Assembly: GCF_020177265.1 (NCBI RefSeq)
Contig: NZ_JAIVMC010000012.1
Coordinates: 1 to 64,000, forward strand
Origin: Pseudooceanicola marinus
Lineage (GTDB): Bacteria; Pseudomonadota; Alphaproteobacteria; Rhodobacterales; Rhodobacteraceae
Reading direction: 5' to 3'
DNA length: 64,000 bases
In this document: positions 9,350 through 17,783 of the stretch, one piece after another
Layout of the letters: every line of letters starts with the position of its first letter
How positions within the stretch are numbered: the first letter of the stretch is position 1
Position numbers and translations under genes: made by a program
The notes under the pieces: model-generated
The model's input: only the letters and a program-made list of their open reading frames with translations
Databases searched by the model: none
Told to the model about the DNA's origin: nothing

Positions 9350-9829
9350 TTACTCGGCTGCCACCGCGACCGGCTGGCCCGAGGCCGCTTGGATCGCCTT
9401 GACGATATTGTGGTAGCCGGTGCAGCGGCAGATATTGCCGTCCAGGTGGTGGCGGATCTGCGCCTCGGTGGGCTGCGGGATCTCCTCCAGCAGCGCCGCG
9501 GCGGCCATCACCATGCCCGGGGTACAGAACCCGCATTGCAGGCCATGGTAGTCCTGGAAGGCCTGCTGGATCGCCGACAGGCTGCCATCGGCATTGGCCA
9601 TTCCCTCAATCGTGGTGATCTCCGCGCCCTCCGCCTCGGCGGCGAACATGGTACAGCTTTTGACCTGCTTGCCGTCCACGTGGACGGTACAGGCGCCGCA
9701 TTGCGAGGTGTCGCAGCCGATATGGGTGCCGGTCAGCCCCAGCTCTTCGCGCAGGAAGGCCGACAGCAGCGTACGCCCCTCGGCCTCGCCACTGACCTGC
9801 CGGCCATTGACGTGCATCGTGACTTTCAT
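9350..9829 (-). CDS. coxS: CODH-like small [2Fe-2S] subunit (CoxS-type)
   Basis: 159 residues with two 2Fe-2S clusters. The N-terminal plant-ferredoxin-type cluster uses Cys of CDTSQCGAC plus a later Cys (VKSC); the C-terminal cluster uses CGFCTPG and CRCTGYHNI. It carries electrons from the molybdenum site to FAD. It is first gene of the S-L-M operon, with GGAGGAGAG just before the ATG. The promoter lies in the 238-bp gap shared with the divergent response regulator; a palindrome there is a candidate operator. Confidence 0.93.
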   Translation of the reverse strand: MKVTMHVNGRQVSGEAEGRTLLSAFLREELGLTGTHIGCDTSQCGACTVHVDGKQVKSCTMFAAEAEGAEITTIEGMANADGSLSAIQQAFQDYHGLQCGFCTPGMVMAAAALLEEIPQPTEAQIRHHLDGNICRCTGYHNIVKAIQAASGQPVAVAAE

Positions 9830-9926
9830 TCTCTCCTCCCTAGGTGGCGCAAGGTCACGCGGCCTCCCCGCCGCGCCCGAAGCTGCCTTGTTAAAAAGGC
9901 TAGGCCCGGGATTGGGGCAGAGACCA

Positions 9927-9942
9927 TACGACTAAAGTCGTA
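9927..9942. promoter_or_regulatory. Perfect inverted repeat TACGACT-AA-AGTCGTA, candidate operator
   Basis: It has two 7-bp arms around AA, in the divergent gap between the coxS-like and response-regulator genes, about 98 bp upstream of the former and 126 bp upstream of the latter. The dyad fits a dimeric LuxR-type regulator such as the one encoded next door. Binding is inferred. Confidence 0.45.
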
Positions 9943-10067
9943 GTGGCGGAGAGACGCTATTGTGAGTCACCGATAGGCGTGGATCGATTGCCATGGGGAT
10001 GGTCGCCTTTGCCAGAACGGCCGACGTCATGTAGCATCAGATCATATGAAGGCGGAGGGACACGCCG

Positions 10068-10748
10068 ATGGATCATAACCGCATGGAAACCGCGCTGGTC
10101 GTCGATGACCATCCGCTGTTTTGCGAGGCGCTGGCGCTGACGCTGCGCAGCGTGGCCGGTATCAGCGACATCCGAAAGGCCGCGACGCTGCAGGAGGCGC
10201 TGGAGCAGTTGCAGACCCACGGGGTGCCCAATGTCGTCATCCTGGACCTGAACCTGCCGGATGTGACCGGCCTGGACGGGCTGGTCAGGATGCGCAACGC
10301 GGCGGGCGTGCCCGTGGTCGTGGTGTCCTCCATGTCGGAGGACCGGCTGATCGCCTCGGCGATTCGCGCCGGGGCAGCCGGCTATATTCCAAAGCACAGC
10401 GATCGCGAGGTTTTCCGCACCGCCTTCGACCACCTGCGCCGCGGCGATACCTTCGTGCCCGAAGGCTACCTCAGCAGCAGCGACAGCCCCGACGACAGCA
10501 GCGCGATGGACCGCGACGAGGCGCTGGCGCGCATGGCCACGCTGACCAATCAGCAGGCACGGATCCTCGACCTGATCAAGGCCGGCAAGCTGAACAAGCA
10601 GATCGCCTTCGAACTGTCGATCGCCGAGACCACGGTGAAGGCCCATGTCACCGCGATCATGCGCAAGCTGGGGGTGCAAAGCCGTACCCAGGCCGCGCTG
10701 CTGGCCAGCGAGGCCAGTTTCAGTCATGTCCTGCAGAGGGAGGGCTGA
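10068..10748 (+). CDS. Response regulator, receiver plus LuxR helix-turn-helix
   Basis: 226 residues. In the receiver domain (about 8-125) the acidic pair is in VVDDHP, the phospho-acceptor Asp in VVILDLNLPD, and the conserved Lys in AGYIPKHS. The LuxR-type HTH (about 155-215) contains LTNQQARILDLIKAGKLNKQIA and ETTVKAHVTAIMRKL. It is the first gene of a unit with a FIST-domain sensor and a PAS histidine kinase, so it is the probable phosphotransfer partner. In pseudomonads similar LuxR regulators sit by nosP/nahK and the ethanol-oxidation regulon. It may control the divergent cox-like operon. Confidence 0.9.
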   Translation: MDHNRMETALVVDDHPLFCEALALTLRSVAGISDIRKAATLQEALEQLQTHGVPNVVILDLNLPDVTGLDGLVRMRNAAGVPVVVVSSMSEDRLIASAIRAGAAGYIPKHSDREVFRTAFDHLRRGDTFVPEGYLSSSDSPDDSSAMDRDEALARMATLTNQQARILDLIKAGKLNKQIAFELSIAETTVKAHVTAIMRKLGVQSRTQAALLASEASFSHVLQREG

Positions 10749-10754
10749 GCCCCG

Positions 10755-12092
10755 GTGAAAGTCCAGGCCCCTCCCATGCAAGGCGCGCCCCTCACCCTGC
10801 GCCGAGAGACGACAGGGGCAGAGCTGCGCGCGCCTGCGGACTGGCGCGACCCACCGGCCGGGGATGCCCCAGGACAAGAGGCCACGACGGATACCACGCC
10901 GCCCGAAGCGCGTTCAAATCCGACCCGCGGCCCCGCGATCCTGCGATACGCCTCCGTCCCTGCCGATCTGCCCGAGGCCGATCTGCACCTCGCGCGCGCG
11001 CTCGCGCCCGATGCGCTGGATTGCACGCTGATCTTCGGCGCCAACGGGTCCGATGCCGGGCATATCCTGTCGCCCGGTGGCGCCTTTCGGGACAGCCGTG
11101 CCATCGGCTGCCACGCCGGCGGCGAGATCGACGACAGTGGCTATGCCACGGGCCGGCTGGTCGGCCTGGGTCTGCCGCGCAGCCATTTTCGCGCCCGGGC
11201 CCTGGCCTTCAGCGAGGCGGAAGCCCAGGCCACGACCACCTTGGTGCGTCGGATCCTGAAGGCCCGCGGCGTCCTGCAACAGGAGGCCCCGGACTGGTCG
11301 GAGGATTTCGCCGTGCTGCTGGTCGAAGGCGCCCGGCTGCCTGCGGAAACCGTGGCGGCCCGCATTGCCTCCGCCCTGGGGCCGATCCCGATGATCGGCG
11401 CCAGCCTCGCCCCCTCGGCGGCCCCATCGTCCGCCCATGCGGACACCGCCCGCGTGATCTTCGGCTCCGGCAACGTCGCCTGCGGCGCCATGCTTCTGAT
11501 GGTACGCGGGCGCTGTCCGGTTCGGGCCTTCCGCAGCGATCATTTCGCCCCCACCGACCGCCGCATGGTCGTCACCGCCGCCGACCCTGCCTTCCGCCTG
11601 GTCACCGGGATCAACGGCGCGCCGGCCGCACAGGAATATGCGCGGCTGACCGGGCTCGACCCGGCCCGCATGGGGCCGGCTGACTTCATCGCCCACCCGC
11701 TTCTGGTGCGCGTCGGCGAAGAGCATTTCATCCGCGCCATCCGCCGGGTCACGCCCCAAGGCGCGCTGGAATTCCGCTCCGCCGTGGGCGAAGGCATGGT
11801 GCTGACCCTGGCGCGGGCCGGTGACATGGCCGAATGCCTGGACCGCGATCTGGAGGCGCTGCGCCAAGACAGCCCGACTGGCGCTGCACCTGACATGATC
11901 CTGGCCTTCGATTCCCACCTGCGCCGCAGCGAAGCGACCGCCCGCGGCCAGGCGGACCGGCTTTCGGCCATCATGGCCCGGCACCGGCTGCGCGGCCTGT
12001 CCAGCCAAGGGGAGCAACAGGGCGGGCGCTATCTGAACCACAGCCTGACGGGCCTGGCGATCTACCCGCCACCGGCGGAGTCACCGCTTTGA
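10755..12092 (+). CDS. FIST-domain sensor protein (NosP-like)
   Basis: 445 residues. The first 60 are poorly conserved; FIST_N follows (LDCTLIFGANGSD to about residue 240), then FIST_C to the end, including VTGINGAPAAQEYARLTG and a C-terminal SSQGEQQGGRYLNHSLTGLA. FIST proteins are intracellular sensors; the NosP subgroup binds haem and reports nitric oxide to a co-encoded kinase. Here the kinase gene overlaps this stop codon (TTGA), as in nosP-nahK pairs. The GTG start at 10755 is 11 bases after GGAGGG; an ATG at 10776 is possible. Haem binding is not provable from sequence. Confidence 0.8.
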   Translation: MKVQAPPMQGAPLTLRRETTGAELRAPADWRDPPAGDAPGQEATTDTTPPEARSNPTRGPAILRYASVPADLPEADLHLARALAPDALDCTLIFGANGSDAGHILSPGGAFRDSRAIGCHAGGEIDDSGYATGRLVGLGLPRSHFRARALAFSEAEAQATTTLVRRILKARGVLQQEAPDWSEDFAVLLVEGARLPAETVAARIASALGPIPMIGASLAPSAAPSSAHADTARVIFGSGNVACGAMLLMVRGRCPVRAFRSDHFAPTDRRMVVTAADPAFRLVTGINGAPAAQEYARLTGLDPARMGPADFIAHPLLVRVGEEHFIRAIRRVTPQGALEFRSAVGEGMVLTLARAGDMAECLDRDLEALRQDSPTGAAPDMILAFDSHLRRSEATARGQADRLSAIMARHRLRGLSSQGEQQGGRYLNHSLTGLAIYPPPAESPL

Positions 12093-13882
12093 CCGAAATG
12101 TCCGACCTCATCGACCCCGGCGAACCGCCAGAGGATCAGATCGCCCGCCTGCGCGCCATCGCCGAGGCTCTGATGCGGCGCGTCGAACAGCAACCGGACC
12201 TGTCCGAGGCCACCTTCGCCCAGTTGCAGCGCACCACCCTGCTGGAACAGGAGGTGCACAATCGCACCCGCGAGCTGGAAGAGACGCTGGACCTGCTGAA
12301 CGCCGCCAATGAACGCCTGGCCAGTTCCTACCGGGAAAAGGAGGCGGTGCGCACCAACCTGATCAACGCGATCGAGGCGGTGCAGGGCGGTTTTGCCCTG
12401 TTCAGCCGCGACGAAGAGCTGGTGCTGTGCAACTCGCGCTTCGGCATGCACATGCCCGACCTGCGCGCCGCCCTGACCCCCGGGCTGACCTTCGCGGAAT
12501 ATGTCGACCTGGTCAGCCGCTCGCCGCACCTGACCCTGCCGCCAGGCGAGTCGCGCGAGGACTGGAAACGCCGGCGCCTGTCGCGCCACCAGGACCAGAA
12601 CCTGCGCCTGAACGTGCGGCTGAACTGGAACCGCTGGGTGCAGGTCAGCGAACACCGCACCCCCGACGGTGGCATCGTCATCCTGCAGACCGACGTGACC
12701 GACATCATGCGGATCGAACGGCAGGAACGCGAACGCATGCTGGACGACCAGGCCCGGCTGATCCGCGCCACGCTGGAACATCTCGACCAGGGGGTCTGCA
12801 TCTTCGACCGGCAATCGCGGCTGGTCGGCTGGAACCGCCGGGTGGGTGAGATGCTCGCCTTCCCCCTGCGCATGTTCTACATGGGCATCCACGCCGAGAA
12901 GCTGATCGACTGGATGAGCGAAAGCTTCACCTTCACCGACGGGATCGAGGGCGACACGGTCCGCCAGTGGACCCGCCGCAAGGATGGCCGCCCGCCGCTG
13001 AGTTTCGAGATCGAGAGCGCCGACGACCTGACGCTGGGGGTCTTCGCCCAGGAAATGCCCGACCGGGGCTTCGTCATCAGCTTCACCGACATCACCAATG
13101 AACGCGCCGCGGTCCGTGCGCTCAGCTTCCTGAACGAGGCGCTGGAGGCGCGGGTGTCGGAACGCACCGAGGAGCTGGAGGCGGCCCTGGCCGAAGCTGC
13201 CCTGGCCAACGAGACCAAGTCGCGCTTCGTCGCCGCCGCCAGCCATGACCTGCTGCAGCCGCTGTCGGCGGCCAAGCTGTTCCTGGCCTCGGCCGAGGAC
13301 GAGGCCTCCGAGGAGGCGGCGCCGGTGCTCGGCAAGGCCCGGCGGGCGCTGGAAAGCGTTGAACACCTGATGGACGCGCTGGTCGACATTTCGCGCCTCG
13401 ATTCGGGGCGGACCGAGGTGCATGTCGGCAAGGTCTCCCTGTCGCGGCTGATGCGGCAGCTGGCCGATGAACTGGCGCCCGAGGCCCGCGCCAAGGGGCT
13501 GGACCTGCGGGTGGTGCCGACCACTGCCGTGGTGGCCAGCGATCCGACCTACCTGCGCCGCATCCTGCAGAACCTGCTGACCAACGCCGTGCGTTACACC
13601 CGCGAGGGCAGCGTGCTGATGGGCGCCCGGCGGCACGGCAACCGGGTCACGGTGGAGGTAATCGACACCGGCCCCGGCATCCCCGAGGACCGCATGCGCG
13701 ACATATTCCGGGAGTTTCAGCGCCTCGATTCCGCCGCCAGCGCGTCAGAGGGGATGGGGCTGGGCCTGGCCATTGTGGAACGCGCCTGCAGCCTGCTGAA
13801 CCACGACCTGACCGTCACCTCCGAGCTGGGCAAGGGCACGCGGTTCGCGGTGACCCTGCCCGTCCTGCGGTTCGATTCGTAG
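12089..13882 (+). CDS. PAS-domain sensor histidine kinase (NahK-like)
   Basis: 597 residues, with no membrane segment visible. It has an N-terminal coiled coil (about 20-90), a first PAS (about 95-210, AIEAVQGGFALFSRDEELVL), a second PAS-like segment (about 230-345, LEHLDQGVCIFDRQSRLVGW), a HisKA H-box with the phospho-His in AAASHDLLQPLSAAK (about 388), and a HATPase with the N-box NLLTNAVRYT, DTGPGIP and GMGLGLAIVERA. There is no receiver domain. The TTG start overlaps the FIST gene stop, and GGCGGAG lies 8 bases ahead. It probably relays the FIST sensor state to the LuxR-type regulator, though in pseudomonads NahK feeds HptB and c-di-GMP control. Confidence 0.88.
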   Translation: MTEMSDLIDPGEPPEDQIARLRAIAEALMRRVEQQPDLSEATFAQLQRTTLLEQEVHNRTRELEETLDLLNAANERLASSYREKEAVRTNLINAIEAVQGGFALFSRDEELVLCNSRFGMHMPDLRAALTPGLTFAEYVDLVSRSPHLTLPPGESREDWKRRRLSRHQDQNLRLNVRLNWNRWVQVSEHRTPDGGIVILQTDVTDIMRIERQERERMLDDQARLIRATLEHLDQGVCIFDRQSRLVGWNRRVGEMLAFPLRMFYMGIHAEKLIDWMSESFTFTDGIEGDTVRQWTRRKDGRPPLSFEIESADDLTLGVFAQEMPDRGFVISFTDITNERAAVRALSFLNEALEARVSERTEELEAALAEAALANETKSRFVAAASHDLLQPLSAAKLFLASAEDEASEEAAPVLGKARRALESVEHLMDALVDISRLDSGRTEVHVGKVSLSRLMRQLADELAPEARAKGLDLRVVPTTAVVASDPTYLRRILQNLLTNAVRYTREGSVLMGARRHGNRVTVEVIDTGPGIPEDRMRDIFREFQRLDSAASASEGMGLGLAIVERACSLLNHDLTVTSELGKGTRFAVTLPVLRFDS

Positions 13883-14041
13883 GAGCAGCAGGCGCTTCCA
13901 CGGGCCCGCAAGCGGCGTGCGCAGGGTGCCGCCCCGAACGCGACAGAGCCTGGACGCAAAAGGCGCGGATCGCCCTTCGGTCCAAAGCTCACCTCCCCGC
14001 CCGGGTCATGGCCGTCGGGCGCGTCAGGTCCCCGATCGAGG

Positions 14042-15385
14042 TCACGAGCCCGGTCGGGCGCCGGTCGGGCCTTTCGTATCGGATGGGAAGGGCAGGACAA
14101 CAGCCGGCGGCGCACCGTCGACCGGAAGCGGGGGACTGCCTCCTGACGCTTGCGCGCATTTCCGCAACGCCGGGCGGGATGGCAGAAGGCTCGCCATCAG
14201 CGCCTCCATCTGCCGCGACCAGGCCGCGAAGCCGTGATGGCGTTCCCAGGCGTCCCGGATCTCCCGGCGCTGTGCCGGGCGGGCCCGCGCATGGGCCTCT
14301 GCCAGACCCACGATGCGCAGGGCATCCTCGGCCGGGTTCTCTCGTCCGGCCGCGCCAGTCAGGAAACGCGCATGAGGATGATGCCGCGCCACCTCGCGGC
14401 ACCCCGGCAGGTCCGGCAGCGCCATTGGCAGCCCCGCTTCGAAGGCCTCCAGCGCCCCGATCGGCTGTCCCTCGTAGCGCGAGGTCAGCAGGTAGCAATC
14501 CGCCGTCGCCAGCCAGGGGCGCAGATCCTCCAACGGGCCGTTGAAATCTATCCGGCGCAGGCCGGCATTGCCCAGGATCCGCCGGGCGCGCTGCCGGAAG
14601 GCATGGGTCTCCGTCCCCTCTCCGCAGAAGCTCAGACGGTAGCTCCCCGGCAGCGCGGCGAAGATATGCAGCGCCCGGTCGAGGTTCTTCTGGCGCGCGA
14701 CCCGCCCGGTCACGAGGATGCGGCGCACCGCGCCCGGCCGATCTGCAGCAGGAGGGGCCGGCAGGGGGCCGACGGTGGAACTGTTGGCCAGAACCTCCAG
14801 CCGGTGACGACAGGTCAGGCCTGCGCCGACGGCGGCGACATAGGCATCGCGGCCCGTGACGGACAGGAAGATCAGGCAGCGCGCGGGGCCGTGGCGCAGC
14901 GAAAGCCGCTCCAGCCAAAGGGCGAGACGGGCCAGGAGTCGGCGGTGACCGGGGCCGAAGGGCAGCCCGTGGTAGGTGATGGCGATGGTGGGCGCTGGCA
15001 ACGCACGCCCCCGGGCGCCTGGCAGGGCGGAGCGTAGCGCCCAGCCCAGGAGGATCAGCTGCAGCAGCACGACCCCCATGCGCGCATGGGCCCAGACGAG
15101 ATCCGGCGTTTCCCGCCGTAGCAGCCGCGTCAGCCAGCGCGCGGTCGCCAGCATCTGCCAGGGCCGCAGGCGCGAGGCCAGACCCGGCACCGCGATGTGA
15201 CGCACCCCCGCGCCGCGCAGGGAGCTGTAGCCGCCCCGGTCAGGCGCCGAGAGGACCAGGAAACGGGCCTGGCCGCCACAGGCCCGCACCAGGTGTTCAA
15301 GATGCCGGGGCACGCCGGAGCGCCCGCCGTCCCCGCCGATCAGCACCACCTTCGGGCGCGCCGCTTCCGCCTCAGACCTTTCCAA
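14042..15385 (-). CDS. Glycosyltransferase family 4
   Basis: 447 residues, GT-B fold. The N-terminal Rossmann domain begins KVVLIGGDGGRSGVPRHLEHL; the C-terminal donor domain begins ILVTGRVARQKNLDRAL (about 230) and has the Glu-rich EGQPIGALEAFEAGLPMALPD motif (about 310). It would transfer a sugar from a nucleotide donor onto a cell-surface glycan. The start is uncertain: TTG at 15385 overlaps the preceding gene by 14 bp; a GTG near 15349 would also leave the fold intact. The C-terminal 60 residues are unlike the family core. Confidence 0.8.
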   Translation of the reverse strand: MERSEAEAARPKVVLIGGDGGRSGVPRHLEHLVRACGGQARFLVLSAPDRGGYSSLRGAGVRHIAVPGLASRLRPWQMLATARWLTRLLRRETPDLVWAHARMGVVLLQLILLGWALRSALPGARGRALPAPTIAITYHGLPFGPGHRRLLARLALWLERLSLRHGPARCLIFLSVTGRDAYVAAVGAGLTCRHRLEVLANSSTVGPLPAPPAADRPGAVRRILVTGRVARQKNLDRALHIFAALPGSYRLSFCGEGTETHAFRQRARRILGNAGLRRIDFNGPLEDLRPWLATADCYLLTSRYEGQPIGALEAFEAGLPMALPDLPGCREVARHHPHARFLTGAAGRENPAEDALRIVGLAEAHARARPAQRREIRDAWERHHGFAAWSRQMEALMASLLPSRPALRKCAQASGGSPPLPVDGAPPAVVLPFPSDTKGPTGARPGS

Positions 15386-16307
15386 GGATCGCCGCCCCCC
15401 AGAAACCCAGATTGCCCTGCCAGTCCTGCCGGTAGAGCCCGGCGCGATGCAGCTGGCGCAACCTCTCGCCCAGGCCGGACTGGCGGGCGCGGCGCAAGGT
15501 GCGCAGGATGGCGCGGTTTTCCGGCAGCAACAGGTCCTCGCACCGGGTCAACGCATCGATCTGAGCCTGCAGCCGCGCCGCGTAGACCCCGCGCAGCACC
15601 TGCCCCTTGCGCCCGATCCAGGCCCGCAGCCCGCGCGGCGCGCCGATGGCATTGTCCGCGTGCTGACGATAGAGCAACGCCGGGGCGCGATCGGCCAGGC
15701 ACAGCGCACCGGCCCCGCTGAGCAGCTGGTACAGGAACCAGTCATGCGCATAGACCCCCTGCGCCAGGGGTGCGGCCCGTCGGGCCAGCCGCGCCGCTGC
15801 CGGGTTGAGGACCAGCGTGTTGCCATAGGCCACGTTTTCCACCAGCGCATTGGCAAAGGACGGGCGCCGGCGCAACGGGGCCGACGGGCGATAACGGCTC
15901 GCCTCCGGCTGCCAGTCGATGCGGCGGGCGAAAGTGAAGGCCGGCAGGCTGTTCGGCACGCGGCCCAACACCTCTCGCGCCCGCGCCAGGCGACCGGGCA
16001 GCCAGATGTCGTCCTGATCCGCCAGCGCGACGCAGCCCGGCACCTCCGGCAGGTCCGCCAGCAGTACCATGTAGTTCGCGGCGAAGCCCCGGCCCGGCCC
16101 CTCGGTCAGGCGGATCCTGTAACCACTTCCGTCAAGCTGGGCGGCGAACCGCCCGAGCAGCTCCGGCCCCCGGTCAGTCGAACCATCGTCGCTGACCCGC
16201 AACTCCCAGGCATCGAGGCCGCTGGCCAGCAGGCTGGTCAGCTGTGGCTCCAGGTGGCGGGCCCCGTTGTGAAGGCCCATCAGGATCAGCATGCGCCGCT
16301 CTCCCAT
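15372..16307 (-). CDS. Glycosyltransferase family 2, rhamnosyltransferase-like
   Basis: 311 residues, GT-A fold. It opens with MLILMGLHNGARHLEPQL, has the nucleotide-binding ELRVSDDGSTDRG (about 38-50), and the metal/acceptor motif VALADQDDIWLPGRL (about 95). The pattern matches rhamnosyltransferases of O-antigen and exopolysaccharide loci. It overlaps the next gene by 14 bp and diverges from a third glycosyltransferase at 16464, so it belongs to a small surface-polysaccharide cluster. Confidence 0.85.
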   Translation of the reverse strand: MGERRMLILMGLHNGARHLEPQLTSLLASGLDAWELRVSDDGSTDRGPELLGRFAAQLDGSGYRIRLTEGPGRGFAANYMVLLADLPEVPGCVALADQDDIWLPGRLARAREVLGRVPNSLPAFTFARRIDWQPEASRYRPSAPLRRRPSFANALVENVAYGNTLVLNPAAARLARRAAPLAQGVYAHDWFLYQLLSGAGALCLADRAPALLYRQHADNAIGAPRGLRAWIGRKGQVLRGVYAARLQAQIDALTRCEDLLLPENRAILRTLRRARQSGLGERLRQLHRAGLYRQDWQGNLGFWGAAILGKV

Positions 16308-16463
16308 GACGGGCCGCCCGACGCGACCCTGTCCCGGATCCTTGCCCCGGGCCGGTTAACACGAGGTATGCGCCCCCAAACCGTGCCCATCCCTGGCAAC
16401 GGGCGGCGGGAACGAGTGGCGATAAACCCTTCTTTCACGGCCCGTCGCCTATGACCGGCTGAG

Positions 16464-17783
16464 ATGATCCAGAAGGACCTCTTCGTGTCGACCATGACCC
16501 TTTCGCTGCGCCTCGGGCGCCGGTTCCTGCAGATCCTGGCCGAAGACGGGCCGCGGGCCGCCCTGGCGCGCACCCGGCTCTGGCTGCGCCGCAGGTTCCG
16601 GGACGAGCCGCCCAGCGTTGCGCCCGGCAGCGGGCAGGCACGGCGCGGGTCCGACGACCTGCAGGCGTTCTGGGTGGAAAGCGCCACGCGCGGCGCCTTT
16701 CGCCTGGCCACCGCGCCCGTCCTGCAACGACGCCGGAAGGTGGCCCTGATCGGCGACCTGAACCTGCCGCAATGCCGGAAGTACCGGGTGGAACAACTGG
16801 CCGAGGTGATGGCCCTGGCAGGGGCCGAGTACAGCTTTGCCCACTACGAGGACCTGCCGCGCTGCATGGATATCCTGCAGGATGCCACGCACCTCTTCCT
16901 CTACCGGCTGCGCAGCCATCCGGCGGTCACGCGCCACCTCTACGAAGCCCGCCGCCTGCGCCTGCCCGTGCTCTACGATATCGACGACCCGCTGTTTTCC
17001 GTACCGGCCTACGCCGGCTATCAGAACATGACGGCCCTGCCCCGCGACCTACAACAGCATTTCCTGGCCGAGGCGCCCTTCTTCGCCGAGGTGATGAACC
17101 TGGCGGATGCGATCAGCGTCTCCACCCCAGCGCTACGCGCGCATGCGCGGGATTTCACGCCGCGCCCGGTCTTCCTGCGCCGCAACTTCGCGGATCGCGC
17201 CACCCTGGACGCCAGGCCTGCACAGGTCATGCGCCCGACCAAGGGGTTTCGCCTGTGCTTTGCCAGCGGGTCGCATGGGCATGAGGTGGATTTTGCACTG
17301 ATCGAAGAGGACATGGTGCGTTTCCTGCAGGGAGACCCCGGGCGCCGGCTGGTGATCCTGGGCCATTTCGATCCGACCCGCCTGCCGTCCGCGCTGCGCG
17401 ATCAGGTCGAGCGTCATCCCTTCACCGACTACGCCGGCTACCTCAGCCATCTGGCGAGCTGCGATGCGGCGGTGATGCCGCTGGCTGATGACCTCTTCAA
17501 CCGCTGCAAGAGCGCCGTGCGCGTGATCGACGCCGCCTCGGTGGGCGTCCCCAGCCTGGTGGGACAGGTCTCTGACATGGGGGCCATGGTGCGCGAGGGC
17601 GAGACCGGGCACGTCCTGGGCCCCGAGGCGAATTGGGCCGATAGGCTGGAGGCCATGGCCACCGCCCCTGACGCCGCTGCCCGGATGGGCAAGCGCGCGC
17701 GCCACGATCTGGAAACCCGCTGGGCCGCCGGGTTGGACACACCGGTGATCGACCCGGAGATGATCCGCTGGGTGATGGCATGA
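16464..17783 (+). CDS. Glycosyltransferase family 4-like protein
   Basis: 439 residues. The N-terminal half carries KVALIGDLNLPQCRKYRVEQL (about 92) and LPVLYDIDDPLFSVPAY (about 170); the C-terminal half has CFASGSHGHEVDFALIEEDM (about 265), ADDLFNRCKSAVRVIDAASVG and a GETGHVL loop, the donor-binding region of GT4 enzymes. The acceptor is unknown. The start is weak (no clear ribosome site); an ATG at 16494 is an alternative. It overlaps the next glycosyltransferase by ATGA. Confidence 0.75.
   Translation: MIQKDLFVSTMTLSLRLGRRFLQILAEDGPRAALARTRLWLRRRFRDEPPSVAPGSGQARRGSDDLQAFWVESATRGAFRLATAPVLQRRRKVALIGDLNLPQCRKYRVEQLAEVMALAGAEYSFAHYEDLPRCMDILQDATHLFLYRLRSHPAVTRHLYEARRLRLPVLYDIDDPLFSVPAYAGYQNMTALPRDLQQHFLAEAPFFAEVMNLADAISVSTPALRAHARDFTPRPVFLRRNFADRATLDARPAQVMRPTKGFRLCFASGSHGHEVDFALIEEDMVRFLQGDPGRRLVILGHFDPTRLPSALRDQVERHPFTDYAGYLSHLASCDAAVMPLADDLFNRCKSAVRVIDAASVGVPSLVGQVSDMGAMVREGETGHVLGPEANWADRLEAMATAPDAAARMGKRARHDLETRWAAGLDTPVIDPEMIRWVMA

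Noticed and set aside
7046-9943. 965-residue ORF on the plus strand over the cox-like genes
   Set aside because: It is antisense to two genes with clear molybdenum hydroxylase motifs; long antisense frames are expected at this GC content.
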